A DNA stretch of 64,000 bases, taken from the NCBI GenBank assembly GCA_036873135.1, contig JAPTYO010000007.1, positions 2,400,763 to 2,464,762 of the forward strand, given 5' to 3'. The position numbers and the translations under genes were made by a program. A model generated the notes under the pieces. The model worked only from the letters and a program-made list of their open reading frames with translations. It was not told where the DNA came from and did not search any database. Origin of the DNA: Clarkia xantiana subsp. parviflora. Taxonomy: Eukaryota; Streptophyta; Magnoliopsida; Myrtales; Onagraceae. This document shows, piece by piece, positions 36,103 through 54,170 of this stretch (position 1 is the stretch's first letter; every line of letters begins with the position of its first letter).

Positions 36103-37362
36103 TCATAACTCCTCCGCAAAATCCGGGCCGTTCATTCTCGGCAGAATGTGAATGGCCACCGCCTGAAAACCACCTGGGTTGTCCAGAAGCCACAACCGAG
36201 GCGGCGCGGCCTCCACATCAACCACCGCGATATTTGCTCCTCCATCGCAGACGGCACAGACACTCTTTCCCGCCGCCGCGATCTGCTGCGCGCCCCTGAG
36301 GTGTTCCGACGATATGACGTCATCCCACGTATCCCTCTCCGGGTCGTACTTCCTCAGGGCACCGCCGGCTATGTCGACCACGTACATGACGTCCTCGTCC
36401 ATGGCTGCCACCGGTCCGGTCCACCCTCGGATCATCCCTTGCTCCATTTCGTGCCACGTGTCACTCAGGATATCGTACACGACTCCTTCTCTCGGCACTC
36501 CACCCTTGATGTTCACCATACAGAGTTTCCCTCTCCACCCGACGGCGTCAATGGCGTCCCTGCTGAACTTGCCGTCCTTGAGGTCCCTAAGCTTCTGCCA
36601 GTTCCACTGCTCCGACGAGGAATTATCGCTTTCGGTTGGGCTGCTGAGATCCCATTTCTCCACCGATCTAGCAACATCCGGGCTGAATTGTGTCCCCACT
36701 CCGCTAGCAACGTACACGGATCCTGCCGAAGCACCGGCGGCGCACCACCGCCGCGGCGCCAATAGAGTTGGTCCGCTGGACCATCTCCCGGATATCGGAT
36801 TGAACACGAGAGGCCGGGATATAGCCGGGAAGAAGTTGTGCGAGGTGCCGGCGAGGAGGATGAGGTTACCGGAGACGGACACGGACTGGATCGGGAAGTT
36901 CCGGGAGAGGAACGATGGGTGGCGGATCAGAAAAGTGAGCGGCTGATCGGAAAGCGGAGACGGAAGCGGCTTCCACTTTGAGGCGACCGGATCAAAGCTG
37001 GAGAAAACGATGTTATCCGAGATCGAGATGCCTTGGTCGAACTGCTGCGGCGGCGATGAGCTCTCTGTTGGAGTGAGCAGGACGTAAAGAGAGAGGTGAG
37101 GAGGGAAGGAGGGAGAATAGAGTAGCCGCCGCCACGCACGGCAAACGGAGTGGAGGAAGCTGGGATGGACTTTGGAGAGGCAGAGCTCAGCAATGTGGTT
37201 TGGGAGGCCGGGGAGGAGTGGAGGAGGATGAGGGGAAGTTGTCTGCACAATCTTACGGCGCTTGCAAGGTGTTGAGCAGGCGGTTGCCATGGCGGTGGTA
37301 TTGACGGAGGAAGTGGTGGAGGTGGGTGATGAGGGGGTTGGGGAAGTGATAGCTTTGGCCAT
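36103..37362 (-). CDS. SKIP25: F-box/kelch-repeat protein, SKIP25-like
   Basis: One intronless frame from ATG 37362 to the stop at 36103 gives 419 residues. After a Ser/Thr/Pro-rich head comes a short F-box (LLPGLPNHIAELCLSKVHPS, VCRAWRRLLYSPSFPP), then kelch-type blades: LILLAGTSH, LLAPRRWCAAGASAGSVYVA, SPDVARSVEKWDL, FSRDAIDAVGWRGKLCMVN, VVYDILSDTWHEM, GPVAAMDEDVMYVVD and LRKYDPERDTWDDV. The C-terminus has QAVAIHILPRM. The arrangement and motifs match plant SKIP25, an SKP1-interacting F-box protein expected to act as a substrate receptor of an SCF ubiquitin ligase. The coding region is GC-rich against AT-rich flanks, which also produces long meaningless frames on the other strand. Length is normal for the family. 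Confidence 0.9.
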   Translation of the reverse strand: MAKAITSPTPSSPTSTTSSVNTTAMATACSTPCKRRKIVQTTSPHPPPLLPGLPNHIAELCLSKVHPSFLHSVCRAWRRLLYSPSFPPHLSLYVLLTPTESSSPPQQFDQGISISDNIVFSSFDPVASKWKPLPSPLSDQPLTFLIRHPSFLSRNFPIQSVSVSGNLILLAGTSHNFFPAISRPLVFNPISGRWSSGPTLLAPRRWCAAGASAGSVYVASGVGTQFSPDVARSVEKWDLSSPTESDNSSSEQWNWQKLRDLKDGKFSRDAIDAVGWRGKLCMVNIKGGVPREGVVYDILSDTWHEMEQGMIRGWTGPVAAMDEDVMYVVDIAGGALRKYDPERDTWDDVISSEHLRGAQQIAAAGKSVCAVCDGGANIAVVDVEAAPPRLWLLDNPGGFQAVAIHILPRMNGPDFAEEL

Positions 37363-37701
37363 AACTTAGCTAGCAGAGAAGAGTGCTTCACTTTATTGGA
37401 GGATTCGGGGAGGGGATATTAATATTTTATGTGGCCAAAAATATATTAATACTTTATGCTTCAAAGACCTGTAGTGTAGTCTGTAGCCAAGTATTATAAT
37501 GAAAAAGAACTGTACTCTGTAGCTATGCCATCTGTATTCTGTAAAAAAAATAAAAAAAATACACAGTATCTTACTTAACTTACCTACCTTTAAACGAATG
37601 AGTACTTGTCTTTCTTAATATGAGTAATTTTTTTTTTTTAAATATGATTTAATATTTCAAACTTATTTTTGCACTCCTATATAAAGATCATCGTTAGTAC
37701 G

Positions 37702-37870
37702 TAAATGAATTGTATACCACTACTGATAAACATCGGAATAAGCGAACAACAACTCAATAAAAGCTTTCTTTTTCACTTATCATTACGTAGACAAATTGTA
37801 TACCACTACTAATGAACATCAGAATAAGCGAGCAACATTCTAATAGAAGCTTTCTTTTTCACTTATATGA
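37702..37870 (+). repeat. Tandem duplication of about 87 bp
   Basis: TTGTATACCACTACT occurs at 37710 and 37797, and AAGCTTTCTTTTTCACTTAT ends both copies. It lies upstream of the SKIP25-like gene. Confidence 0.75.
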
Positions 37871-38492
37871 TACGATTAAATAATTAAATAATTATAATTT
37901 TACTATCATTTTTAGTGAATCAATTCAAATATGTTCTTCCTCGCTCATCGTGTTTTTCATTAAAAAAAATTATTTTCTAAAATTGAACGGTGAGTTTGAA
38001 TTTGAACCCTAAATGAATATAAAACTGGTAATTAGGTATTTTATCTCAATATAAGACAACCACCACTATTATAAACATACATATTTGAATCAAACAATTA
38101 CATAAGCAACATAAGTGACCATACTAGTAGTTATTGACCCTTTTATTTTACTTTCTATTTTCTTTTAGAACGAAATTAATTCTACTCGATAGGACAATAT
38201 CTAAGTCCAAAAATGGAAAGATTTATCGTGATTAATTATTATTAAGTAGATTCCTTGCCGGCAACTCTTAAAGTCTACTTTGGTGTATTACCTAATATAA
38301 TATTTATTTGAATAAAAATTGTATGTACTAATAATTTATATGAAATGTTTGTATAAACACCTTCCTAATAACTAAATTAGGTTGATTATATGAAGGATCT
38401 CCGGTGTATAACTAGAGCGGGGCTCTGAAATGTGAAGGTTAGGCTGTCGTCTGTAGGTGACAAAGAGAATACGAGGATTGTATAGTGGATAG

Positions 38493-38985
38493 TAGGGGTG
38501 ACAATTTGTGCATCGTATTAATAATCGTATTGTGTTAAACTCATTGAAAACGAACACGTATGAAAAGCTTATTATGTTATATTTTACAAATCATACGAAT
38601 TTTTTTGTGCGTGTTCGTGTTTTGTTAACTTATTTAGTTGTATATCTATATACGAGATCTTTAATAAAAATAATAAATTTCATAGAAAAAACTATGATTT
38701 AATATGTCAATATTCATAAGTTCGTAATATATGGTGACAAACTCAAAAAATTAAAATATTAATTATAGTTGTAAAAGCTGTTAAATAAAACATATGAAAA
38801 AATATACTCAATAATTAGATTTATTGGTACATTTTACCGTGCTATCATGTGTGTCATGTTGTGATATTTAAATACGAACACGACATGAAAGTTATGTTCT
38901 TACTAATCGTCATTGTACTATCGTGTTACCAATCTGCTGTATACTTACACGAATATTTGTGTCGTGCTAAAAATTGTCATCCCTA
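38493..38985. mobile_element. hAT-like non-autonomous element (493 bp)
   Basis: The left end TAGGGGTGACAATTT is matched by the reversed right end TAGGGATGACAATTT. The flanking 8-mers GTGGATAG and ATAAATAG agree at five positions, so the duplication has decayed. The inside has the same GTGTCGTG/CACGA repeats as the element at 33797-34357, so they probably belong to one broad group. Confidence 0.7.
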
Positions 38986-40094
38986 ATAAATAGAAGGTTC
39001 CGTTAGAACTATAGAGATACTGTGTTGTCAAGAAAAAAACTATTGAAATAATGTGTAATGTGTATTGAGAGTTTGTCCTGTATGTTCAATTGTTGATTAT
39101 TTCCACACCAACGAGATAAAATATTTGTTGTCACCGCTTCAATGAAAATCTACACTTAATTGCCCCATCCATGACGAGGATCGGTGGCTGGACGAGCGAC
39201 GGGTGGTTAGTAGGGATGTCATTGGGAGGGTGGGTATTATTAATTACGATCCCACTTTCCGGCTCGATACGATCGGCTCGTACTCATTCCATACATCTTG
39301 CGGGACGAATTTACTTGCGAAAAATATAATCTATTATAGCAATAATATTCCTAAACTTTAAACTTTATGTTTATTTTATCCAAATTTAACTGCAAATTCG
39401 AATAATAATTACAAATTTAAAATCTATATCCAAACATATATCACGAAACTCATTTAAAACACTAATTATTTTAACTATGTCTTATATTACATCTATATTT
39501 ATATATTATACACATACTTGGCGGGGCGAGTCCGCGGATCCACAAACGCCCGCGACTTCAAAATTAGATCCGTTACAAATTCCACAGGTTGCGAATCAGC
39601 ATGACGAAATTGGAACAGTTTCGCGGGTCGGTAAGTACGCGTAACCCGTTGAAACCCTTAGGTAGGTATGTGGGAGACGGGCGGCTGGCATTGGGTGGCA
39701 CTGCTTGCAAAAAAATATGTTATGGTCTACTCTTTAATTTGACTTAAAAGTCATGGGTAAATACGTAAAATATCTTTAAAATATTTTGATAAGAGTGTTA
39801 TATAAAAAGTAATAATTACTAATTAGTTCTATACCAATAAAACTTCCAAAAAAAGTTGGGCTCCAAAACCTAAATTGTGTCCATGAATAATTTATTCGCC
39901 CAAATTTGTTGAATGGGCTTCACCAAGTTGAGCTTGAGTCCATTATCCCATCAATTCCCCGATAATCGGTCTCTCTCTCTCGCGGGAAGGAGAAGTCGAA
40001 TCCAATTCCTATCAGTGCAACCAAACGGAACGGGAGGGGAACATCAAATTGGGGTATTCTGCAGTGAAATTGGGAACGCGTATTCTTAAAGACA
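38986..40094. other. Intergenic region upstream of RECQL2
   Basis: No gene seen. 39211-39660 begins TAGGGATGTCATTGGG and ends CCCTTA and may be another old hAT-like insertion without a usable duplication. A CT-rich tract at about 39970-39984 precedes the RECQL2 start by about 110 bp, consistent with a promoter or 5' UTR. Confidence 0.4.
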
Positions 40095-47508
<7,414 letters not shown>

Positions 47509-47636
47509 TTTTCATTAACCGAGGAAGCCGAAACGGATGGTTTAGTCTCGACTTGAATGTCAGCATATGGTTTTCACCATAGAACACCTATTAAGCCTGG
47601 ATTATTCGGTTTTCTTTTGGTTAACATTTTTTCTTA

Positions 47637-48551
47637 GGGTTAAAAAAGTCTTTTGCGCCATACGTTTGGTCAATGTAGGCTTTTGATGAATCCGTTAGTC
47701 TTAAATTTGATCGTTAAATATTTTTATTTTGTTTAATTTAGTATTTATATATCTAACTTTTGATTATTACAATTTAATCCCTATCGTTTTCTCCGTTCTC
47801 TGCCTAAATCCGCCGGCCACCACCACAAATCGGGTCAGCCACCACAAATCGGGATCGGACACCACCAAATCGAAGCCAACTAGCCCCAATTGTGCCGGCA
47901 ACCACCAATTTGGGCCGGCCACCACCTCAATTGGGGTTGTTGGCCTCAATTTGGGTCACAGAGGGCTTCGACCAAGCCCTTTGAGGCATAATTGGAACCA
48001 GATCGGGCTCCATGGCTCTGATTGAGCCACAGATGGCTCGGCGGACCCTCTGTGGCCCAAATCGAGGCAACGAGCCCCAACTGGAGCTGCTGGCCCCGAT
48101 TTGGGTGGTGGCCTGCCCTATTTGGTGGTGGTCGACCCTAATCAGTGGCTGTCGGCTCGATTGGGGCTTGTCGGCTCCGATTTGGGGCTAGTCGACCCCG
48201 GTTTGGTGGTGGCCGGTCCTAATTCATGATGGCAACCCCTATTCATGGTTGCCGGCTCCGATTCATGGTGGTCTGCGGCCTTAGTTGGTGGTCACCGACA
48301 TTGGGTGGTGGCTGGTGGATTTAGGCAGTAACCGGAGAAATAATAGGGATTAAATTGTAAAACTCAAGAATATAAATTTAAGGACTAAATTGAACAAAAT
48401 AAAAGTATTTAACGATCAAACTTAACCGTTGACTAACAGATGCACCAAAAGTCTACAAAATGCAAACCTATGACATCAAAAGCTTACAAAATAACTTGCG
48501 GCACCAAAACCAACATTGGCTAAACAAACTGCACTAAATACCATCTAACCA
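47637..48551. mobile_element. MULE-type foldback element (915 bp) next to RECQL2
   Basis: The perfect 9-bp duplication TTTTTCTTA flanks it (47628-47636 and 48552-48560). The ends are long inverted repeats: GGGTTAAAAAAGTC with ACGTTTGGTCAATGT on the left, and reversed right TGGTTAGATGG with GTTTGTTTAGCCAATGT. The match continues through TTTGATCGTTAAATA and TTACAATTTAATCCCTAT. The centre (47800-48330) is unusually GC-rich and made of degenerate ACCACCAAATCGGGGCCGGC-like units in both orientations. It starts 128 bp after the RECQL2 stop, so it may lie in or next to that gene's 3' UTR. Confidence 0.88.
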
Positions 48552-48816
48552 TTTTTCTTAACAGTTAACTATCATGCCATACAGACTCAGCTACAATAAG
48601 AAGTTGATTTTACTTGACTCGGCTGAACATCATTCGTGTTAGCAGCAAATGGAAGTTACTATATCACCTTAAAACTGGTACCTAGGCTAACAGCCCAAAA
48701 CGAATTGGTACATCTGTTAAATTTTGTTACAAGTTGGTACTCGAGTTAATCTAGGTGTTGCACCGTTAGGAAAGATGTAAAAAACTCACGGAATAGGTCT
48801 CGCATGCTTATGGTTG

Positions 48817-49140
48817 GCGCGAAAAAAAGACCTGAATACCCTTATTACATATACTAACAGAAATAGACATCTTGTCTTTCATTTCAATTAGGGTTTAGAA
48901 AGAGACAGAGCTGCGAAATTGAACACACCCAAAGCTGCGGTTTCCTTCTTCAGCTGTAACTGATGAGGGAAGGGAAATCACAGCTTTTGGTGTGTTCAAT
49001 TTCGCAGCTCTGTCACTTTCTAAGCCTAATTAAAATGAAGAGGGAGAAGGCTATTTCTATTAGAATATACAATAAGGGCATTTTGGTATTCTCAGATTTA
49101 TTATTATTATTATTATTATTATTACTACTTTCGCCGACAA
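48817..49140. repeat. Long near-perfect inverted repeat (hairpin, stem about 120-135 bp)
   Basis: The left arm contains GACAGAGCTGCGAAATTGAA followed by CACACC, and the right arm carries its reverse complement. Pairing extends outward through TTAGAAAG, CAATTAGG, AGAAATAG and CTTATT to GAATACC, and inward through AAAGCTG and TTTCCTTC, leaving a very small loop near 48958. The right arm also has a TTA microsatellite (about 49100-49128). It could be a foldback miniature transposon or a source of hairpin-derived small RNA. Confidence 0.8.
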
Positions 49141-49239
49141 AAAGGTCGCTTGTGGCAGAAAATAGATTGATGAACAATAATTGTTATTATCTCATTTAGA
49201 ACCTCGCACAATGAGAATATGAACCTAAAGTTCAAAGAG

Positions 49240-50469
49240 AAAAGCATTTTCAGATACTGCCTATTAAGTGACTTTATGAAACCCAAAAAGTCATAAGTCA
49301 ATTACCAGCTGCAAATGCTCCAATTTAAATGTCCCGATAGGACAGATTATAATAAAAATAACTCACGCATGAAGCATGCGATAATGGTTCCAAAGAAATT
49401 TTATTGATAAAAGAATGGAGCATAGAAATAAATATAAATATGGTCTTATTATGGAGGTGATTTCCCAAAAATGAGTAAAGACATAACTAAATATGAAACC
49501 CCAGAAGTGGTTCAGGTACCTGAAAGTAATTACAATAAAGAGATCTCAATGAGTTATCATTAACGGGAAGTGATGGAACCGTAAAATATAATGTTGTCGA
49601 CAACAGTTTTGAATATTCTTCACGAGTGAAATCATAAAACTAGACGAGGATCTTGAGCTCAATATGTCAAATAATCATTATGATTGGCCAAAGTTTGAAA
49701 AGACGCAAGTATTAACATGAAAAATGCAGAAGGTGGAAGCCAGAGGATACAAATTATTTCCCGCATAAATAAATTGTGTCGTAAGATATATACGCACAAC
49801 CTGTGGTACAAATGTTATATGCAAAATCCTGGCAATTATTATATGGATCATTTAGTGGAGCAATCACCTTCAAATATATTATTACGTTGGCAGTACATAA
49901 AATGTTTTGAATGCGTCCCACATATGAATTATTTATAGCCGATAGCAAAATTAAAGTGAAAATCCTAGAAGGATTGAAAATGCTAGCATGAAATTTTTTC
50001 CAAGAATGTTGGATAATAATATATTGTACCATTATTTTGTATATATGAAGATAATGCAGGTTATATAGCTCGAGTTGAAGATCGTTATATCAAAGGAGAC
50101 GTACAAAACACATTCGCCTCAAGTTATTCTTCATCCAACGAATTTGTTCATATGACTATCTAGCGGATCTTTTCAAGGAGGCTTTATCGACTGCGACATC
50201 TGGAATATTGGCGAACATGATTGGATTGCGTCGACTTAATGAAATTACGCGATGTCAACATCAGGGGGAGAATCTACACCGCTGCACTCTTTTTCCCTTA
50301 ACCAAGGTTTTATCCCATCGGGTTTTCCTGGTAAGGTTTTTAACGAGGCAGCTTACAAAAGGGATCCATAATTGTGTACTCTTTTTCCTTCACTAGATTT
50401 TTATCCCAATGGGTTTTTTCTAGTAAGGTTTTAACGAGGCACAATTCCTTATGAACATCCAAGTGGGAG
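49240..50469 (+). mobile_element. Decayed Ty1/Copia retrotransposon, 3' internal part
   Basis: Translation in shifting frames shows remnants of a Copia polyprotein. Near 49550-49690 there is a block like the pre-reverse-transcriptase region (VVDN, DWPK-like). Near 50040-50235 there is the RNase H end: YEDNAGYIARVEDRYIKGD, then ISPQVI-like and ADLF-like residues, then IGLRRLNEI. Several stops and frameshifts and a large internal deletion make it inactive. A 5' LTR was not found. Duplicated AAGGTTTT-AACGAGGCA motifs follow the coding end, then the purine tract AAGTGGGAG before the LTR. Confidence 0.7.
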
Positions 50470-50653
50470 TGTTATGAATATATTTAGTGGATGTTCAATA
50501 TTACGTGTATATACCATCTTCCTTATTTAGACTTTCCTAGTATTAAATTTACTTCCTCCACAAGTTTATGTAATCCCTATATAAGGGCTCATATGTGTGA
50601 TAATCAGATCATCTCTAAATTCTCTCTTCCATTAGCTCTATACTTTCGTAACA
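50470..50653 (+). mobile_element. 3' LTR of the Copia remnant (184 bp)
   Basis: It begins TGTTATGAATAT and ends CGTAACA, with inverted TGTTA/TAACA tips. The purine tract AAGTGGGAG lies directly before it. The inside has CTATATAAGGGC, a likely promoter element. No matching 5' LTR lies in the window. Confidence 0.75.
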
Positions 50654-51151
50654 GCTTGGCTATTATTTATAAAAAAAAAAATATATGCCTAATATTATAT
50701 TGTATATATATATATACCGTGCAGTTTCCCGGAGCCGCTGTATCGTGGGTCTCTTGGCCACCTCTTTTGATCCTTAGGTGGGAAATTCCGGCCGACTGGA
50801 GTTGAACAGGTGATGTCTTGAATTCCAGGATTGTTGATTTGGATTTTCCATTCTAATATTCAGAGGTGGCCAGCAAGAATCATTGCAGCGGAAGACCGTT
50901 GAAGTATCCTTAGGAAAGGTAATGAAAATCTATCCATGCAGCTAGGGTTTGTGAAGCTTTATTTGTCTGAATCACATATAGTTTTTAGTTGTCGATGTCT
51001 TGGATGATACTTTATAATTAGGACTGTTTTGAGGAATCCTATACTGGCAGTTGAATTGCTGCTTTGCGGTCACCTTCTAGGGTTGCTGATTTTGCTTTTC
51101 TGTTGCTCGATTTCTGATTGGATAGGTAGTCGACTTTCTTTCCCACCAACG

Positions 51152-52558
51152 ATGAAGCTTTCATTTTCTAAGAAGTCTTCCAAGTCCTCAAGCAGACCCA
51201 CTTCAAAACCTGTGGTGTTCGGCAGCACTGACAATACCCATGAGCGACAGGAGCAGATAACATATTTGACCCAATTCGATCCTTCTGAATCCAAAAGACA
51301 CACAGGGGTTAACGGCTCCCCGGTTAGAGTTATCCCTCCTAAGCCTAACGAATGGCGTCCTCTCAAGAAGATGAAGAATCTTGAACTCCCTATTGATTCG
51401 GACCTGGCTGCCAGTGGTCTTGAGAAATTCGAGACCCAAACCAAACCCCTGGGCGAAGAAACCAACGGCGCAGTTGTGACATATGGGCTTACAGTAAGGA
51501 AGAACAATACAGAGAAAGTGACTATGCCAGAGGTTGCCATCGAACACAAAGAACCCAGAGCCCTTGTGGTCTCTGATGCTCAGAGATTCAAAGAGGCGTT
51601 AGAGGCTCTTGGCGACGATCCTGGTTTTGAACATATGCCTGTGGAGGAATTTGGAGCTGCAGTGCTCGCAGGGTATGGGTGGACTGAAGGAAAAGGTATC
51701 GGGAAGAACACCAAGGAGGATGTTAAGGTTCGGCAGTATGAAAGGGGAGCTCAAAGACATGGTCTTGGGTTCAAACCTGAACAGCAGATATCGAGAAAAG
51801 AGGTGAAGGGGCGTGAGTCACATGGTAGTGAAAGTGAATCACGTGATAGAAGAAGCAATTCACGTGATAGAAGAAGTGACCCGAGCAATAGAGGGCGAGC
51901 CAAGCATTCTGAGGTGAGAATTGTTGGGGGCAGTGAAGATGATCTTGTGGGGTTGAAGGGTGTGGTTGTAAGCGAAGATAATGGTTGGGTTACTTTAAAG
52001 CTAGCAAATGATAGGGAGGAAGTTAGAGTTAGAGTTAAGGATGTTGCTGAATTGGGTTCCATGGAGGAAGAAAAATGCCTGAGGATGCTTAAGGAGTTGA
52101 GGATTAGAAAAGAGAGTAATGGAAGTGGAAAGAGAAAGAGTGAAGAGAGGAAGAGGACATGGGACGAAAAGAGTGGAAGAACTGTTACTGGCAAAATGGG
52201 TTGGTTAGTGAGTAACATTAGGGTGAGAGTGATCAGCAAAGACTTGAAACGAGGGAGGTTGTACAGGAAAAAAGGGGAAGTGGTAGATGTTGTTGGACCA
52301 ATGACTTGTGATATTTTAATGGATGAGAGTAGAGAACTTATTCAAGGTGTGAACCAAGAATTTCTGGAGACAGCACTTCCTAAGCGTGGGGGTCCTGTTT
52401 GTGTATTGTCTGGTCCTCACAAGGGTGTTCACGGGAACCTTGTGGATAGAGATTTGGATAGAGAGATCGGGGTTGTTCGCGATGCAGATACTCACGAACA
52501 TTTCAATGTACAGCTCGATCAAGTTGCTGAGTACATAGGCAATCCAAGTTTTGCCTGA
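51152..52558 (+). CDS. MOS2: MOS2-like G-patch and KOW domain protein (GPKOW homologue)
   Basis: An intronless coding region gives 468 residues from MKLSFSKKSS. The frame stays open upstream, but this ATG matches the family start. Features in order: VIPPKPNEWRPLKKMKNLEL (about 60-79), a G-patch at about 164-210 (EEFGAAVLAGYGWTEGKGIG, then RHGLGFKP), an Arg/Ser-rich linker, a first KOW near 262-286 (DLVGLKGVVVSEDNGWVTLK), a charged linker, WLVSNIRVRVISKDLKRGRL, and a second KOW (GGPVCVLSGPHKGVHGNLVD), ending DQVAEYIGN. By homology with Arabidopsis MOS2 it is a nuclear RNA-binding protein linked to splicing, microRNA processing and innate immunity. All family blocks are present. The 3' UTR may be spliced, since a plausible acceptor precedes 53080. 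Confidence 0.93.
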   Translation: MKLSFSKKSSKSSSRPTSKPVVFGSTDNTHERQEQITYLTQFDPSESKRHTGVNGSPVRVIPPKPNEWRPLKKMKNLELPIDSDLAASGLEKFETQTKPLGEETNGAVVTYGLTVRKNNTEKVTMPEVAIEHKEPRALVVSDAQRFKEALEALGDDPGFEHMPVEEFGAAVLAGYGWTEGKGIGKNTKEDVKVRQYERGAQRHGLGFKPEQQISRKEVKGRESHGSESESRDRRSNSRDRRSDPSNRGRAKHSEVRIVGGSEDDLVGLKGVVVSEDNGWVTLKLANDREEVRVRVKDVAELGSMEEEKCLRMLKELRIRKESNGSGKRKSEERKRTWDEKSGRTVTGKMGWLVSNIRVRVISKDLKRGRLYRKKGEVVDVVGPMTCDILMDESRELIQGVNQEFLETALPKRGGPVCVLSGPHKGVHGNLVDRDLDREIGVVRDADTHEHFNVQLDQVAEYIGNPSFA

Positions 52559-54140
52559 TACTAAATAGTAGCTGGAATCCAATCAAAGAGATGGTAGGCA
52601 TTCTTATCTCTCTTAATGCTTTCTAGACTATAATGCTCTTAACTATTATGGTGGAATGTTATCGTTGGTTTTTTGGATGGACAAGCATGTTATATGGAAG
52701 TACCGTTTCTTTTATAATAAAGTTGCTGTTAACATTCAGGATCTCGTTTCTAGTTGTAAAAGTTTGGCTCTTGATTTGTAACATGCCCAATGGTTGCTAT
52801 GTGGAACTTTCAACAATTTCACCTCTATATGCTTCATGACTAATACTCCAAAGATTTACTTGATTTTTATATATAGGCTGGAGGTTCTAGATTTCCCCAG
52901 TTGGTTATGCGGTTTATCCCTGATAGCTTCGTGTTTACCGGATAACATTTCAATTGAAAATTTCCTTTACTGAAATTATAGTTGATGGCTAAGCTGTTAA
53001 AGATTACTAACAAGTGATGAATTATAGTTGTATGGTGCATGCTTGGACAAATTGTTTAAGCAAGTGAGTGTTTTTGCAGAGGAATGATGACCAAAACCTC
53101 AGGTCTCCCCTTACAGGCTGCTCAATGCGATGGTGTTTGAAGGTATTGAGTGAATGGATTAAATGTTCTGTGCAAATTTGCCAAGTTCCATATCTTCATT
53201 GGTTCTCATCAGAAAATCCATCAATCCTGTGTCAGAATCTCAGTCAAATATACATCTACTGGTTCAAGTGCCTTCTTATTATTTTGGCAATTTATTGTTT
53301 GCTGCAGCAGCAATGGACTTGGAAGATGTGAGTTGAAATGTCAATACAAGCAAATGCAGCAGCATTTGATGTTTAAGTAATTCTCACGGAAGGTGAAGGC
53401 GGGAACTCGATATCGAGCTTTGCCTAGCTCGTCAAGTTTAGATTTTTGTTCCTTTTTGGATGGAGTTCGGGATATATTTGGCTCGGCTCGACCTAGTTCG
53501 ACATTTCTCTCGTTTGTTCAATTAAAATCAATATAGAGGTGTCCATAATTATAGAAAGCTCAGTTCGAGTCTAGCATTAGTATGTTCAGGTTCTGCTTGA
53601 TCTTGAATTCGAATATTAACTCAACGGATGAATAGTAGGCGACTTTGAAGATTGAACAGCGCACTCAACAGTTCCAAATTGAAATGTATGAAATGAAATA
53701 TGTTAAGTGAATTTCTACTTGTGATCGTCCCAAATTTAACCAAATTCTCTGAATGCTTAATATAATCATCATTATCACCGACACCGTATATAAACCCAAA
53801 GGCCGATTAATTTGCTACGACAATCAAATAACGATCGTCACAAACACGCAACGTCGGACTTCCAAATCTAGGAAACTGACTGATAAAGAAAGCACATTTC
53901 ACGGTTGTACGACGTTATCATTGTTCACGAGAAAGCACGACCATTTCAATCCTTACGTGTCATCATCCAGATAATGCAGATTGATATTGGCAGATCCCAC
54001 TACTCGCAAACCTCTTCCTTCACTGCTCCATCCAAGGAGAAGACGAAAAGTTCATTTTGTAGGAGACGGTATATAATAATGGCTTCCTCGCGCGTGTGCC
54101 TCGGGCCAGTGGCCACCCAATTAATTTTTTTCTTTGCAAG
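52559..54140. other. Intergenic region between MOS2 and the GH31 gene
   Basis: No gene supported. It includes likely MOS2 3' UTR, then GGCTCGGCTCGACC-type sequence near 53470-53600 of probable repeat origin, then the presumed promoter of the glucosidase gene. Confidence 0.45.
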
Positions 54141-54151
54141 TACAGCTGATG

Positions 54152-54163
54152 TATTATAAATAC
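54152..54163 (+). promoter_or_regulatory. TATA-like element close to the first ATG of the GH31 gene
   Basis: TATTATAAATAC lies only about 8-19 bp upstream of the ATG at 54171. If it works as a TATA box, transcription would start about 25-35 bp downstream, past that ATG, and the next in-frame Met (54964 in exon 2) would be used. Confidence 0.3.
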
Positions 54164-54170
54164 GAGAGAA

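Noticed and set aside
36148..36946. Long open frames on the + strand (205 and 255 codons)
   Set aside because: They are antisense to the GC-rich SKIP25-like gene and have no recognisable domains; high GC removes stops on both strands.
39211..39660. Possible third hAT-like element (TAGGGATG start, CCCTTA end)
   Set aside because: Flanking 8-mers do not match and the inverted ends are too short to be sure.
49717..50032. Small genes in the region between RECQL2 and MOS2
   Set aside because: The frames are fragments of the decayed Copia polyprotein or its antisense.
51070..52239. Several minus-strand frames over MOS2
   Set aside because: Shadows of the intronless MOS2 coding region; no start context or domain.
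53068..53380. Short open frames downstream of MOS2
   Set aside because: No domain and low coding character; more likely MOS2 3' UTR sequence after a possible UTR intron.
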